From Streptomyces sp. NBC_01476 (GTDB taxonomy: Bacteria > Actinomycetota > Actinomycetes > Streptomycetales > Streptomycetaceae): a DNA stretch of 64,000 bases. Location: the NCBI RefSeq assembly GCF_036227265.1, contig NZ_CP109446.1, positions 1,091,501-1,155,500 on the forward strand, given 5' to 3'. A program made the position numbers and the translations under genes. The notes under the pieces were generated by a model. It was not told the origin of the DNA. It did not search any database and saw only the letters and a program-made list of their open reading frames with translations. Shown here piece by piece: positions 36,740-46,695 of this stretch. Within the stretch, counting starts at the first letter, position 1; each line of letters starts with the position of its first letter.

Positions 36740-36903
36740 GGACGATCACGTCCTCTCGCTTCTCGGTCGGTTCGGCGGAAGGCCGGTCCCGGACGTCACC
36801 CTTTCCGGGATCCGGGTCGTGCCCGGCCCTCCGCGGCTACGGGCGGTCGCCTACCCGAGGGTCCGGCACGGAAACGGACATCCCGCCCGCCGGCCCGGCA
36901 CCC

Positions 36904-36934
36904 GGGAGGGCGGCCGCCCGGCGGACGCCCTCCC
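36904..36934 (-). terminator. Hairpin terminator of the DUF6328 gene
   Basis: GGGAGGGCG pairs with CGCCCTCCC around a 13-base loop, about 65 bases downstream of the minus-strand gene's stop at 37000. The rest of 36740-36999 shows no gene. Confidence 0.55.
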
Positions 36935-36999
36935 CTCCATCATCTGCCGCTCACCGCGACTTCGCCTGATCAGGCCGGGCGGGGGCGGCGAGCGGGCCG

Positions 37000-37542
37000 T
37001 TACTCGGGGCCGGGCCCGCTGCGGTGCCGGGCCCAGAGCGGCAGTACGAACCAGCAGAGCACGAACCACACCGCCATCGCGCCGACCAGCCAGGCCGCGG
37101 AGGTGTCCCTGATGGCCACCCGCAGCACCAGCAGCAGGGAGCTGGCCATCGTGCACAGCAGCAGCACCAGGCCGAGCACGGTGAGCCGGGACGCCAGCAC
37201 GACGGTCTCGGGCTTGAGCCGCCGGCCGGTGAGCAGCCGGTGCATGGCCACCGGCCCGATCAGCGCGCCGGTGGTGGCCGCGCCCAGCACCACGGTGACC
37301 GTGTAGATGTGCCGGTCGGTACTGGACAGGTCGGTGAAGCGCTGCTGGAAGACGACGGTCAGCAGGAAGCCGAAGAGGATCTGCACACCGGTCTGGGCGA
37401 CCCGCAGCTCCTGGAGCAGGTCGCCCCAGCGCCGGTCGGCGCGCTCCTCGGGTGTCTCGTCGCGGCCACGGGCGTCCACCCGTCCGTCACCGGGGTCGCG
37501 GTGGGCCCCCGCACTGTCGTCGCCGCGGTGCTGGTCGGTCAT
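37000..37542 (-). CDS. DUF6328 membrane protein
   Basis: 180 residues. A charged N-terminal 40 residues precede WGDLLQELRVAQTGVQILFGFLLTVVF, the DUF6328 signature, and about four transmembrane helices. Function unknown. Its ATG overlaps the stop of the ligase gene by 4 bases; a much longer open frame upstream is a shadow of that ligase. Confidence 0.8.
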   Translation of the reverse strand: MTDQHRGDDSAGAHRDPGDGRVDARGRDETPEERADRRWGDLLQELRVAQTGVQILFGFLLTVVFQQRFTDLSSTDRHIYTVTVVLGAATTGALIGPVAMHRLLTGRRLKPETVVLASRLTVLGLVLLLCTMASSLLLVLRVAIRDTSAAWLVGAMAVWFVLCWFVLPLWARHRSGPGPE

Positions 37543-38687
37543 GGCCGGGCTGCTTCCTCCACGATGCCGGGGGCGCCGTCGCGCCCGGCCGGTCCGGGCG
37601 CGATCAGGTCGAGCAGGGCGTCCACCCCGCCCTCGGCGACCGCTCGCCGCTGCCGGGTGGCGCCGGTGCCGTTGTCGAGCAGCCGCTGGACGCCTTCGGT
37701 GACGCGTGCGGTGTCCCCGAGTTCGGCGAGTGCCGGGGCGATGTGGTCGAGCAGGGCGCCCACCACGCCGGCCGCCTTGGCGGGTGTGCCGTGCCGCGGG
37801 TCGACGAGGTCGCCGGTCAGTCCGTGGCGGGCCGCGTGCCAGCCGGCCGCGTTCAGGATGCTGCCCGGCGGGTCCAGCGGGCGCGCGCCGCGCCGCCCTT
37901 CGCGCAACGCGGTCGCCACCAGGCCGCGGGCGATCCCGGCGAGGGTGACGGCGCTGTCGATGTCGACCTGGACGTCGGGGGCGCGCACCTCCAGCGTCGG
38001 GTAGGTGTCGGAGAGCCGGGCGTGCCAGTAGAGCTGGTGCCGGTCCCGGATCACCCCGGTGTCCAGCAGCGCGCCGACCCGCCGCTCGTACTCCGCCCCG
38101 TCGGCGATGAAGGGCGGCGAGCCGGCCACCGGCCAGCGGCCGAAGACGACCGTGCGCCAGCTGGCGAAGCCGGTGTCGCGGCCGGCCCAGAAGGGTGAGT
38201 TGGCGCCGAGCGCGACCAGCACGGGCAGCCAGGGGCGCAGCCGGCCGAGGGCGGCGGCGCCGGCCGAGCGGTCGGGCACCGCCACATGGATGTGCATCCC
38301 GCAGATCAGCTGCTCGTCCACCAGCCGGCCGGCGTCGGCCCGCATCTCCAGATAGCGGCGCTTCTCGGTGACCGGTACGTCCCGCTGCGAGGTCATCGGG
38401 GCGCCACCGGTGGCGGCGAGCCGGCAGCCGGCCCGGTCGGCGGCGGCGCCGACGGCCTGCCGGAAGCGGACCAGGTGTCCTGTGATGTCGTCCAGGCCGG
38501 TGCACACCGGGGTGGCCACCTCGACCTGCGCCTGGAGCAGCTCGTTGTCCACCTCGTCCCGGCCCAGTACGGGCTCCAGGTCTGCGGCCTCCTGCACCTG
38601 CCCGGCCCTGGGTGCGGGCAGCCCGGTGTCCCGGTCGAGCAGCAGGTACTCCTCTTCAACGCCGAGGGTGGCGGTCGGGGTCGTCAT
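37539..38687 (-). CDS. YbdK-type carboxylate-amine (glutamate-cysteine) ligase
   Basis: 382 residues of the GCS2 family, ATP-dependent ligases that join glutamate to cysteine in some members. The start TLGVEEEYLLLDRDTGLPAPRA and the block CGMHIHVAVPDR are diagnostic, and length matches YbdK. Actinomycetes use mycothiol, so the natural substrate here is uncertain. First gene of a two-gene unit with the DUF6328 protein. Confidence 0.88.
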   Translation of the reverse strand: MTTPTATLGVEEEYLLLDRDTGLPAPRAGQVQEAADLEPVLGRDEVDNELLQAQVEVATPVCTGLDDITGHLVRFRQAVGAAADRAGCRLAATGGAPMTSQRDVPVTEKRRYLEMRADAGRLVDEQLICGMHIHVAVPDRSAGAAALGRLRPWLPVLVALGANSPFWAGRDTGFASWRTVVFGRWPVAGSPPFIADGAEYERRVGALLDTGVIRDRHQLYWHARLSDTYPTLEVRAPDVQVDIDSAVTLAGIARGLVATALREGRRGARPLDPPGSILNAAGWHAARHGLTGDLVDPRHGTPAKAAGVVGALLDHIAPALAELGDTARVTEGVQRLLDNGTGATRQRRAVAEGGVDALLDLIAPGPAGRDGAPGIVEEAARP

Positions 38688-38850
38688 GCAGATGGCCTAC
38701 CCCCGATCCCCGCGCTCACCGTCGGCCGCCCGCAGGACCCGGCGGAATGGACCGGGCGGCTGCCCGTCCGCAGGTCGTACGCATGACGGCGGCGCCGACA
38801 GGGCACCCGTTTTCCGTACACCGGCCGGCGCCCGAGGGAAGGACCGCACC

Positions 38851-40395
38851 GTGGGCAGAGCGCACTCCTCACCGTCGCAACCGCGAGGCCGGTCCGGCGA
38901 CGGGCCGGACCGGCCGGGCGGCGGCCGGGACCGCCGGTGGCCGGCGCTCGCGGTCTGTCTGACCGCGAGTTTCATGACCCTGCTCGACGTCAGCATCGTC
39001 AATGTGGCGCTGCCGTCGATCAGGACCGGTATCGACGCCTCGCAGAGCGGTCTGCAGTGGGTCCTGTCGGGTTACGCGCTCACCTTCGGCCTGGTGCTGG
39101 TCCCGGCCGGCCGGCTGGGCGACATCCGCGGCCGGCGTGCGGTCTTCCTCGCCGGCCTGGCGATGTTCACCGCGACCAGCGCGCTGGCGGGCGCGGCGCA
39201 GAACGAGACCTGGCTGGTCGTCGCGCGGCTGCTGCAGGGCGTCGCGGGCGGCATCCTCGTCCCGCAGGTCTCCGGCTTCATCCAGCAGATGTTCCGCGGC
39301 GCGGAACGCGGCCGGGCGTTCGGCCTGCTCGGCGCGACCATCGGTGTGTCCACCGCGGTCGGCCCGCTGCTCGGCGGCCTGCTGATCCAGGCGTTCGGCA
39401 CCCATGAGGGCTGGCGCTGGGTCTTCTACGTCAACCTGCCGATCGGTATCGCCGCGCTGCCGCTGGCCCACCGGCTGCTGCCGGGTCCGCCGCGGCGGGC
39501 ACCCGGCGAGGAGCGCGAGCGCACCCACCTCGACCCGGTGGGGGTGCTGCTGCTCGGCGCCGGCACGGTCGTCCTGCTGCTGCCGTTCGTCCAGGAGCAG
39601 CAGTGGCGGGGCCCGGAGAAGTGGGCGCTGGTGCCGGTGGCGCTGCTGATCCTGGCCGGTTTCGTGCTGTGGGAGCGGGCGTACGCCAGGGGGCACGATC
39701 CACTGGTCGACCTCGCCCTCTTCCGGCAGCGGTCCTACGGGCTCGGGGTGCTGCTGTCGCTGCTGTACTTCGCCGGGTTCACCGCGATCTTCTTCATCCT
39801 GACGCTCTATCTGCAGAACGGGATGCGGTACACCGCGCTGGAGGCGGGCCTGTCGATCATGCCGTTCGCGCTCGGCTCGGGGGCCGCGGCGGCGGTGGGC
39901 GGCCGGGTGGTGAACCGGATCGGGCGTCCGCTGGTGGCCGCCGGGCTCGTCATGGTGCTGATCGGGCTGCTGGGCACGGCCCTCGCGGTGCATCTGGACT
40001 CGACCCGCAGCGTCGGTTTCGCCACCGCGGCTCCGCTGCTGCTTGCCGGGCTCGGCAGCGGACTGGTCATCTCGCCGAACCAGACGCTGACGCTGAGCGA
40101 GGTGCCGGTGGCCCGGGCGGGAAGCGCGGGCGGTGTGCTGCAGACCGCGCAGCGGATCGGCTCCGCGGCGGGCATCGCCGCGGTCGGCTCGGTCTTCTTC
40201 AGCCGGGTGGACAGCCGGCACGCCGACTGGTCGGGGGGTTTCCAGCTCGGCCTGCTCACCGCGTCCGGTCTGGCCGCCCTCGCCCTGGTGGTCACGCTGG
40301 TGGACATCTTCACCGGCCCGCCCAACCGTCCGGAAGGCGAGGCGGGCGGTCGGGGCCGGGAGCAGCCGCACCCGGCGGGCGCCGACCACGGCTGA
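38851..40395 (+). CDS. MFS drug-exporter-type transporter (DHA2, 14 TM)
   Basis: 514 residues. DHA2-type proton antiporter with LTASFMTLLDVSIVNVALPSI in helix 1 (motif D1) and GRLGDIRGRRAVF in the first loop (motif A). GTG 38851 is preferred because GAGGGAAGGA lies 8-17 bases upstream; the open frame continues to 38368 without homology. Substrate unknown. Ends 14 bases from the convergent alkB gene. Confidence 0.87.
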   Translation: MGRAHSSPSQPRGRSGDGPDRPGGGRDRRWPALAVCLTASFMTLLDVSIVNVALPSIRTGIDASQSGLQWVLSGYALTFGLVLVPAGRLGDIRGRRAVFLAGLAMFTATSALAGAAQNETWLVVARLLQGVAGGILVPQVSGFIQQMFRGAERGRAFGLLGATIGVSTAVGPLLGGLLIQAFGTHEGWRWVFYVNLPIGIAALPLAHRLLPGPPRRAPGEERERTHLDPVGVLLLGAGTVVLLLPFVQEQQWRGPEKWALVPVALLILAGFVLWERAYARGHDPLVDLALFRQRSYGLGVLLSLLYFAGFTAIFFILTLYLQNGMRYTALEAGLSIMPFALGSGAAAAVGGRVVNRIGRPLVAAGLVMVLIGLLGTALAVHLDSTRSVGFATAAPLLLAGLGSGLVISPNQTLTLSEVPVARAGSAGGVLQTAQRIGSAAGIAAVGSVFFSRVDSRHADWSGGFQLGLLTASGLAALALVVTLVDIFTGPPNRPEGEAGGRGREQPHPAGADHG

Positions 40396-40409
40396 CGTGC
40401 GACACCCCC

Positions 40410-41033
40410 CTATGCCACGCCCCGCGGCCGGAACTGGACGCTGATCCGGCCGCCCACCACGGCCCGGGTCTTCGGGACGGCGTGGTCCCAGGTGCGCTGG
40501 CAGGAGCCGCCCATCACGATGAGGTCGCCGTGCCCGAGCGGCCGGCGGACCGTCGCCGGGCCGCCGCCGCGGGGGCGCAGCAGCAGGGGACGCGGTGCGC
40601 CGAGGGAGACGATGGCGACCATCGTGTCCTGGGCGTCGCCGCGGCCGATCCGGTCGCCGTGCCAGGCGACGCTGTCCCGGCCGTCGCGGTAGTAGCACAG
40701 GCCGGCGGTGACGAAGGGCTCGCCGAGTTCGGCGGCGTAGTGCGCGGTGAGACGGCTGCGCGCCTCGGCGAGCAGCGCGTCGGGCAGCTGGGCCCCGGCT
40801 CCGTAGTGGGCGAGCAGCCGGGGGACGGCCACCACGTTGTCGTACATCCGGCGCTCCTCGGCGCGCCACGGGACCTCGGCGGCCAGCCGGTCGAAGAGGT
40901 CGTCCGCGCCGGTGAGCCAGCCCGGGAAGGTGTCGATCCAGGCGCCCCGGCCCAGCTCGGTGCGGTGGACCGCGGCCAGGTCACCGAGGCCGGGGGCGCC
41001 CGTGGCGAAAAGGGATCCCTGCTGGAGGTGCAT
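40410..41033 (-). CDS. alkB: AlkB-type alpha-ketoglutarate-dependent DNA repair dioxygenase
   Basis: 207 residues of the 2OG-Fe(II) oxygenase family that removes alkyl groups from DNA bases. The metal ligands are in WHGDRIG (HxD) and the distal His in WDHAVPK. The 2-oxoglutarate-binding Arg pair is in RAVVGGRISVQFR. ATG 41033 is preferred, with GGAGG-like CACCTCCAG complement just upstream; a long open frame further upstream is the antisense of the ligase gene. Divergent from the DNA ligase. Confidence 0.88.
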   Translation of the reverse strand: MHLQQGSLFATGAPGLGDLAAVHRTELGRGAWIDTFPGWLTGADDLFDRLAAEVPWRAEERRMYDNVVAVPRLLAHYGAGAQLPDALLAEARSRLTAHYAAELGEPFVTAGLCYYRDGRDSVAWHGDRIGRGDAQDTMVAIVSLGAPRPLLLRPRGGGPATVRRPLGHGDLIVMGGSCQRTWDHAVPKTRAVVGGRISVQFRPRGVA

Positions 41034-41121
41034 GGTTGCCACTTTACACCGGCTGTCGTACGTACATTCGATTCTGTCCGAACGGAAGGCGCGATCGGAG
41101 CCCGCGACGCAGGATGGGGGC

Positions 41122-42663
41122 ATGCTCTTCGCCGAAGTCGCCCGGGTGTCCCGGGAGATCGCGCGGACCTCCGCCCGGTCCCGCAAGACCGCGCTGCTCG
41201 CCGAGTTCTTCCGAGCAGCGGAGCCCGCCGACGCGCCGGTCGCCATCGCGTACCTGGCCGGCCGGCTGCCGCAGGGGCGCCTCGGTGTGGGCTGGGCGGC
41301 GCTGCGGGACCGGGCCGAGCCGGCCGCGCGGGCGACGCTGACCGTGGCGGCGGTGGACGCCGCCCTGACCGCGGTGGGCGCGCTGTCCGGGGCGGGCTCG
41401 CAGGCCGGCCGGCGGGCACTGCTGCAGGAGCTGTTCGCCGCCGCGACCGCCGGGGAGCAGGAGTACCTGCTGGGCCTGCTCACCGGCGAGGTGCGGCAGG
41501 GCGCGCTGGACGCGTCCGCCGCCGAGGGCCTGGCGGCGGCGACCGGGGCCCCGCCGGCCGCGGTGCGCCGGGCGGTGATGCTGGCCGGGGCGCTGGAGCC
41601 GGTGGCGACGGCGCTGCTGGCCCGGGGCCCCGAGGCACTGGACGACTTCGCGCTGACCGTGGGCACCCCGCTGCTGCCGATGCTGGCGAGCACCGCCAAG
41701 AGCGTCGAGGAGGCCGTCGCCAAGGCCGGTCCGTGCGGGGTCGAGGAGAAGCTGGACGGCATCCGGGTGCAGGTCCACCGGGACGCGAACGGGGTGCGGC
41801 TCTACACCCGCACACTGGACGAGGTGACGGCGCGGCTGCCGGAGGTGGTCGAGGCGGTGGCCGCCCTGCCCGCCGAGCGCTTCATCCTCGACGGCGAGGT
41901 GCTGGCCTTCGACGGCACCGGGCGCCCGCGGCCGTTCCAGGAGACCGCGGGCCGGGTCGGCTCCCGGGTCGACGTCGAGTCCGCGGCCGTCACCCTGCCG
42001 GTGCACGCGGTCTTCTTCGACGTGCTCTCGGTGGACGGCCGCGACCTGCTGGACCTGCCGTACGTCGAGCGCCACGTGGCGCTTGAGGCCCTGGTGCCGG
42101 CCGATCTGCGGGTCCGGCGGGCGGTCGTCGCCGCCCCCGAGGACCCCGCTCAGCTCCGGGCGGCCACCGACTTCTTCACCGAGACGCTCGGCCGGGGCCA
42201 CGAGGGCGTCGTGGTCAAAGCGGCCGGCAGCCCGTACGCGGCCGGGCGGCGCGGCGCCTCATGGCTCAAGGTCAAACCGGTGCACACCCTGGACCTGGTG
42301 GTGCTCGCGGTCGAGCGCGGCCACGGCAGGCGGACCGGCAAACTCTCCAACCTGCATCTGGGGGCGCGGGACGAGGACGGCTCCTTCGTGATGCTCGGCA
42401 AGACCTTCAAGGGCCTGACCGACGAGCTGCTCGACTGGCAGACCGAGCGCCTGGGCGCGCTGGCGGTCGCCGACGACGGCTGGACGGTGACGGTACGCCC
42501 GGAGCTGGTGGTGGAGATCGCCTACGACGGGGTGCAGACCTCACCGCGCTATCCGGCGGGCCTGACCCTGCGCTTCGCCCGGGTGATCCGCTACCGGGAG
42601 GACAAGCCGGCCGCCGAGGCGGACACGGTGGCCACCGTACGGGCCGCGCACGCGGTGGGCTGA
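41122..42663 (+). CDS. ATP-dependent DNA ligase
   Basis: 513 residues. N-terminal helical DNA-binding domain (about 1-170), adenylation domain with motif I EKLDGIRVQ (Lys210 expected to carry AMP), and a C-terminal OB-fold domain with LKVKPVHTLDLVVLAVERG. It matches the stand-alone actinobacterial ligase of roughly 510 residues. It seals nicks during repair. Divergent from alkB across 88 bases and 5 bases from the convergent F420-type gene. AGGATGGGGG before the ATG serves as ribosome site. Confidence 0.92.
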   Translation: MLFAEVARVSREIARTSARSRKTALLAEFFRAAEPADAPVAIAYLAGRLPQGRLGVGWAALRDRAEPAARATLTVAAVDAALTAVGALSGAGSQAGRRALLQELFAAATAGEQEYLLGLLTGEVRQGALDASAAEGLAAATGAPPAAVRRAVMLAGALEPVATALLARGPEALDDFALTVGTPLLPMLASTAKSVEEAVAKAGPCGVEEKLDGIRVQVHRDANGVRLYTRTLDEVTARLPEVVEAVAALPAERFILDGEVLAFDGTGRPRPFQETAGRVGSRVDVESAAVTLPVHAVFFDVLSVDGRDLLDLPYVERHVALEALVPADLRVRRAVVAAPEDPAQLRAATDFFTETLGRGHEGVVVKAAGSPYAAGRRGASWLKVKPVHTLDLVVLAVERGHGRRTGKLSNLHLGARDEDGSFVMLGKTFKGLTDELLDWQTERLGALAVADDGWTVTVRPELVVEIAYDGVQTSPRYPAGLTLRFARVIRYREDKPAAEADTVATVRAAHAVG

Positions 42664-42668
42664 CGTCC

Positions 42669-43622
42669 TCAGCCGAGCTCCGGCAGCACGGACGTGCGGT
42701 AGAAGTCGAAGAACTGCCGCTGGTCCGGCCCGATCTGGTTGATGTACACCTCGTCGAAGTCGGCGTCCGCGAAGGCCCGGATCGCCGTCAGGTGCTCCTG
42801 CGGGTCGTCCCCGAAGGTACCGGCGGCGGCCGTCATCTCCTCGGTGACCAGGGAGGACGCCTGCTCGAAGTGCTCAGGGGTGGGCAGGATCTGCGGCAGT
42901 TCGCCGGGCAGCTGCTCATTGGGCCACAGCCGGTGCACGGTCTTGACCGCCCGGTCCCGGTCGCTGTCCCAGCAGACCTTGAGGCCGCCGAGCACCGGCT
43001 TGTCGCCGCCCCCGCCACGCCGGAACTGGCCCACCAGACCGGCGTCCGGCTGCATGGTGACGAAGCCGTCGCCGAGCCGCCCGGCCAGGGCTGCGGCCTG
43101 CGGGCCGAAACCGGAGACGTAGATCGGGGGCGGGGTGTCGGGCAGCGTGTAGAGACGGGCGTTCTCGACGGTGAAGTGGTTGCCGCGGTGGGTGACCCGC
43201 TCGCCGGTGAAGAGCCGGCGGATGATCTGCACGGCCTCCTCCAGCATCTGCAGCCTGACCCCCGCGTCCGGCCAGTCGGCGCCGACGATGTGCTCGTTGA
43301 GCGCCTCGCCGCTCCCCACGCCGAAGCGGAAGCCGCCGTCGGAGAGGTTCGCGGAGGTGGCGGCGGCCTGCGCGCTGACCGCCGGGTGCAGCCGTACGGT
43401 CGGGCAGCTCACCAGGGTGGTCACCGGCAGCGAGGTGACCTGGGAGAGCGCGCCGATCATCGACCAGACGAAGGGGCTCTGGCCCTGCTCGTCGTTCCAC
43501 GGGTGGAAGTGGTCGGAGATCGCCAGCGCCCGAAAGCCGGCCTGCTCCGCCATCCGGGCCTGTTCGAGCAGCTCATGGGGCGTGAACTCCTCGCAGGACA
43601 AGAAGTAGCCGTACATCGTCAT
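42669..43622 (-). CDS. F420-dependent LLM-class oxidoreductase (TIGR03557 type)
   Basis: 317 residues of the luciferase-like fold, branch related to F420-dependent glucose-6-phosphate dehydrogenase. Seen are ISDHFHPWNDEQGQSPFVWS, GVGSGEALNEHIVG and the ending DEVYINQIGPDQ. Substrate unknown. ATG ACG ATG start; GGAGGAAG lies 8 bases upstream. A paralogue lies at 49550. Confidence 0.88.
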   Translation of the reverse strand: MTMYGYFLSCEEFTPHELLEQARMAEQAGFRALAISDHFHPWNDEQGQSPFVWSMIGALSQVTSLPVTTLVSCPTVRLHPAVSAQAAATSANLSDGGFRFGVGSGEALNEHIVGADWPDAGVRLQMLEEAVQIIRRLFTGERVTHRGNHFTVENARLYTLPDTPPPIYVSGFGPQAAALAGRLGDGFVTMQPDAGLVGQFRRGGGGDKPVLGGLKVCWDSDRDRAVKTVHRLWPNEQLPGELPQILPTPEHFEQASSLVTEEMTAAAGTFGDDPQEHLTAIRAFADADFDEVYINQIGPDQRQFFDFYRTSVLPELG

Positions 43623-43777
43623 GGGGGGCTTCCTCCCGCACACCGAGCGGACAATCCGGACTCGCTGCTCGGGTACCCGGGGCGGCCCCGGCCAGTCGTG
43701 GCCGGCGGCAGGTGGTTGCGGGCGGAGCGCGCCGGGTACCCGAAGGGCCGCGAGCAGCTGACAGGAGGCGAAGCGCG

Positions 43778-44443
43778 ATGACCACGACACAGCGCGATGC
43801 GGTGCGGGCACTGCTGGACAGGTACGGGCAGACGTACGCCGAGGAGGCGGGCATCGCCTTGAAGGACACCCCGCAGCCGCTGTACCGGCTGCTGGTGCTG
43901 GCGAGCCTGCTGAGCGCGCGGATCCGGGCCGGCGTCGCGGTCGCCTCGGCGAAGGCCCTGACCGAGGCGGGCATGCGCGACCCGCACCGGATGGCCGCCG
44001 CCACCTGGCAGGAGCGGGTCGACGCGCTCGGCCGGGGCGGCTACCGGCGCTACGACGAGCGCACCGCGACCCAGCTCGGTGACGGCGCCCGGCTGGTCGT
44101 CGAGCGCTACGGCGGCGACCTGCGCCGGATGCGCGAGCGCGCGGGCGGTGACATCGCAGAACTCCGCCGGGAGCTGCGTGAGTTCCCCGGTGTCGGCCCG
44201 GCGGGCGCGGACATCTTCCTGCGGGAGGTCCAGGCGGTCTGGCCGGAGGTGGCGCCCTACCTGGACGCCAAGGCCCTGGACGGTGCCCGCCGCCTCGACC
44301 TGCCCGACACCCCGGCGGCCCTGCTCCGGGCGGCCGGCGACACCGAGCCGGCCGTGCTGGCCGCGGCACTGGTCCGGGTCGCGCTGGACAAGAACGCGGC
44401 CGAGCAGGTCCGGGAGCAGGCCGGCCGGTACGCGGCGCACTGA
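43778..44443 (+). CDS. HhH-GPD / endonuclease III-like protein
   Basis: 221 residues with an endonuclease III-type helical fold. LLVLASLLSARIRAGVAVASAKAL resembles the first core helices, and LREFPGVGPAGADIFLREV is a helix-hairpin-helix DNA-binding motif. The [4Fe-4S] cluster cysteines of endonuclease III are absent. The expected catalytic Asp may be in YLDAKALD. Probably a DNA glycosylase-like protein; activity unproven. AGGAGG lies 9 bases before ATG 43778. Confidence 0.78.
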   Translation: MTTTQRDAVRALLDRYGQTYAEEAGIALKDTPQPLYRLLVLASLLSARIRAGVAVASAKALTEAGMRDPHRMAAATWQERVDALGRGGYRRYDERTATQLGDGARLVVERYGGDLRRMRERAGGDIAELRRELREFPGVGPAGADIFLREVQAVWPEVAPYLDAKALDGARRLDLPDTPAALLRAAGDTEPAVLAAALVRVALDKNAAEQVREQAGRYAAH

Positions 44444-44472
44444 CCCCGGCCGGCCCCGGCCGGCCCGGGCGG

Positions 44473-46341
44473 CTACATCTGCGCGCCCACCGCCACCAGC
44501 AGCACCGCGAGACCGACCGTGAGCCAGGTGAGGTAGTCGCCCAGCAGACCGGAGTGGAGGCGGCGCAGCGGCGCGATGAGGCGGCGGTCGCCCGCGGATG
44601 CCTGCGCACGCAGGGCGCGGGCCACCGGAGACGTACGGGCGGGCAGCCACACCGCGGCGGCGGCCAGGGCGGCGGCCAGGGCGGTGGAGAGCACCCCGAG
44701 CAGCACGCCTGAGGTGGTCCACGCGGTGTCGGGGACCGGGACACGGAGCGCGGGCACCGGGAGGTTCTGGACCTCGGCGAGGTAGCCGGCCCGGTCACCG
44801 AAGGTGCGGGCGGCGGCGGCCAGCGCGCGCCCGACGCCCGGGACGACGCCGACCGCGAGCGCGGCGGTGAGCAGCAGCGCCGGGACGGCGGTCATCACCA
44901 GCGGCACCGCCCGGCGGGGGTCGCGGACCTCGGGCTCCTCGGCGTCGCCGCTGGTCTCGATGTCGGAGCAGCTGGGCTCGGGCTGCGGCCCCGCCCCGTA
45001 GAAGATCCGCAGGCCCGCGCGCAGCACCGCGCCGCCGGTCAGCGCGGAGACCAGGACGAAGACCGCGGGGAGCCATCCGGCGTCCTCGCCCGCCGCGTGC
45101 TCGGCGACCGCTTTGCCGAGGCCGGTCCCGAACGGCGGCAGCCCGGCCAGCGCGAGGCCGCCGGCGACGAAGAGCGCGCCGGTCAGCGGGGAGCCGCGCC
45201 CGCGGCCGTGCAGCCCGTACTCGTCCACCGACCCGTGCCGGTCGAGCAGCACCCCGGTGAGCGCGAAGAGCGCCGCCTTCACCCCGGCGTGCCCGGCCAC
45301 GTACAGCGCGGTCCCGGTGGTGGCGGCCGGGCTGAGCAGGCTCAGGCCCAGCAGCCACAGCCCGGTGTGGCCGATGGTGGAGAAGGCCAGCAGCCGCTTG
45401 AGGTGCCGCTGCTGCCAGCACATCACCGAACCGACCACCGCGGTCAGCACCCCGAGCGCGGCCATCGTGTGGGTGAAGGCCGCCGCGGGTACGCCGCCGC
45501 GGCCGCCGAAGACGGTGAGGTAGAGGCGGGCGACGCCGTACACGCCCAGTTCCACCATCACCCCGGACATCAGCATGCAGACCGGGGTGGGCGCCACCGC
45601 GTGCGCGTCCGGCAGCCAGAAGTGGAAGGGCACGGTCGCGGACTTCACCAGCATGCTGGCCATCACCAGGACGAACGCGGTGACGGTGAGCGCGTCGGCG
45701 CGGTGCCCGGCGAGCGCGGCGCCGGTCTGCGCCATCCCCAGCTCGCCGGTGCGCGCGTACAGCAGGCCGATGCCGAGCAGCGAGACGTACGCGGCAAGGG
45801 AGTTGATCACGCCGAAGGTGAGGGCACCGTGCACCGGCCGCGGGTCCTCGATCCGGAAGCCGGTCAGCGCGTAGGCGACCACGCCCATCAGTTCGAAGAA
45901 GACGAAGGCGTTGAACAGGTCGCCGGTGAGGGCGAATCCGCACATGCCGGCCTCGAAGAGCAGCAGCAGCGCGGGGAAGGTGCCCTGGTGGTGGCGGGGC
46001 GGCTCGTCGAAGTAGCGCCAGGAGTAGGCGAGTACGGCCAGCATCAGCGCGGCGACCAGCAGGGCGAGGCCGACGCCGACCCGGTCGCCGACCAGCACGA
46101 TGCCGACGCTGTGCCCGTCTCGCAGGGTCCAGCCGCCCGCCCAGGAGACCGCCCGCCCGTCGCCCGTTCCGCCTACCTTGACCCACAGCCAGGCGAGGTC
46201 GGCGGTGGTGAGCACGGCGAAGCCGGCCGCGATGGCGTCGAGGGCCACCCGGGGCAGGAGTTTGCCGCCGAGCACCAGCAGCACCGCGCCCGTCAAGGGG
46301 ATGGCGACCGCCAGCGGGAAGAGGTCAGCCGTGGTCGGCAC
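44473..46341 (-). CDS. mnhD: Mrp-type antiporter subunit D (NuoM/N-like)
   Basis: 622 residues with about 14 transmembrane helices and the proton-translocating NADH dehydrogenase motif ([42 protein letters not shown]). Mrp antiporters exchange Na+ for protons as a multi-subunit membrane complex. It is longer than typical MrpD (about 500) because of an extended, poorly conserved C-terminal part. Last gene of the operon. The ATG at 46341 lies 9 bases after the subunit C stop. Confidence 0.9.
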   Translation of the reverse strand: MPTTADLFPLAVAIPLTGAVLLVLGGKLLPRVALDAIAAGFAVLTTADLAWLWVKVGGTGDGRAVSWAGGWTLRDGHSVGIVLVGDRVGVGLALLVAALMLAVLAYSWRYFDEPPRHHQGTFPALLLLFEAGMCGFALTGDLFNAFVFFELMGVVAYALTGFRIEDPRPVHGALTFGVINSLAAYVSLLGIGLLYARTGELGMAQTGAALAGHRADALTVTAFVLVMASMLVKSATVPFHFWLPDAHAVAPTPVCMLMSGVMVELGVYGVARLYLTVFGGRGGVPAAAFTHTMAALGVLTAVVGSVMCWQQRHLKRLLAFSTIGHTGLWLLGLSLLSPAATTGTALYVAGHAGVKAALFALTGVLLDRHGSVDEYGLHGRGRGSPLTGALFVAGGLALAGLPPFGTGLGKAVAEHAAGEDAGWLPAVFVLVSALTGGAVLRAGLRIFYGAGPQPEPSCSDIETSGDAEEPEVRDPRRAVPLVMTAVPALLLTAALAVGVVPGVGRALAAAARTFGDRAGYLAEVQNLPVPALRVPVPDTAWTTSGVLLGVLSTALAAALAAAAVWLPARTSPVARALRAQASAGDRRLIAPLRRLHSGLLGDYLTWLTVGLAVLLVAVGAQM

Positions 46342-46350
46342 GTGCGGCCC

Positions 46351-46695
46351 TCAGCCCTTCAACTCGGTGAGTTCTTCGGGGTTCACGGTCCCGGTGCGCT
46401 TGCGGATCTGGATCACCAGGCTGAGCAGCAGGGCGGTGACGGTGGCGCCGACCACCACATCGGTGAGGACCAGCGCCTGCACCACCGGGTCCACCACGGG
46501 GGTGTTCACCGGGATGTCGGAGAAGACCGGTGCGGTCGCGCCGCGCCGGTAGCCGACGCCGAGCAGCAGGACGTAGGTGGAGGACTGGGCGACGGCGAGG
46601 CAGCCGACGGCGTGCACGAGATTGCGGCTGGTCACCATGCCGTAGACGCCGGCCAGGAAGATCCAGCCTGCTGCGAGGAAGGGCAGTACGGTCAC
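46351..46695 (-). CDS. mnhC: Mrp-type antiporter subunit C (NuoK-like)
   Basis: 114 residues, three transmembrane helices, homologous to NuoK. Conserved SRNLVHAVGCLAVAQSSTYVLLLGVGY and DPVVQALVLTDVVVGATVTALLLSL are typical. The GTG start overlaps the preceding stop (GTGA). Confidence 0.9.
   Translation of the reverse strand: MTVLPFLAAGWIFLAGVYGMVTSRNLVHAVGCLAVAQSSTYVLLLGVGYRRGATAPVFSDIPVNTPVVDPVVQALVLTDVVVGATVTALLLSLVIQIRKRTGTVNPEELTELKG

Noticed and set aside
35354..37306. 650-residue plus-strand open frame
   Set aside because: Runs antisense through four real minus-strand genes; Arg/Pro-rich low-complexity product.
41034..41121. Possible SOS or RecA-NDp element between alkB and the ligase
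   Set aside because: TTCG-N8-CGAA is in the opposite orientation to the LexA box, and the AGTGGC match is too close to the alkB start.
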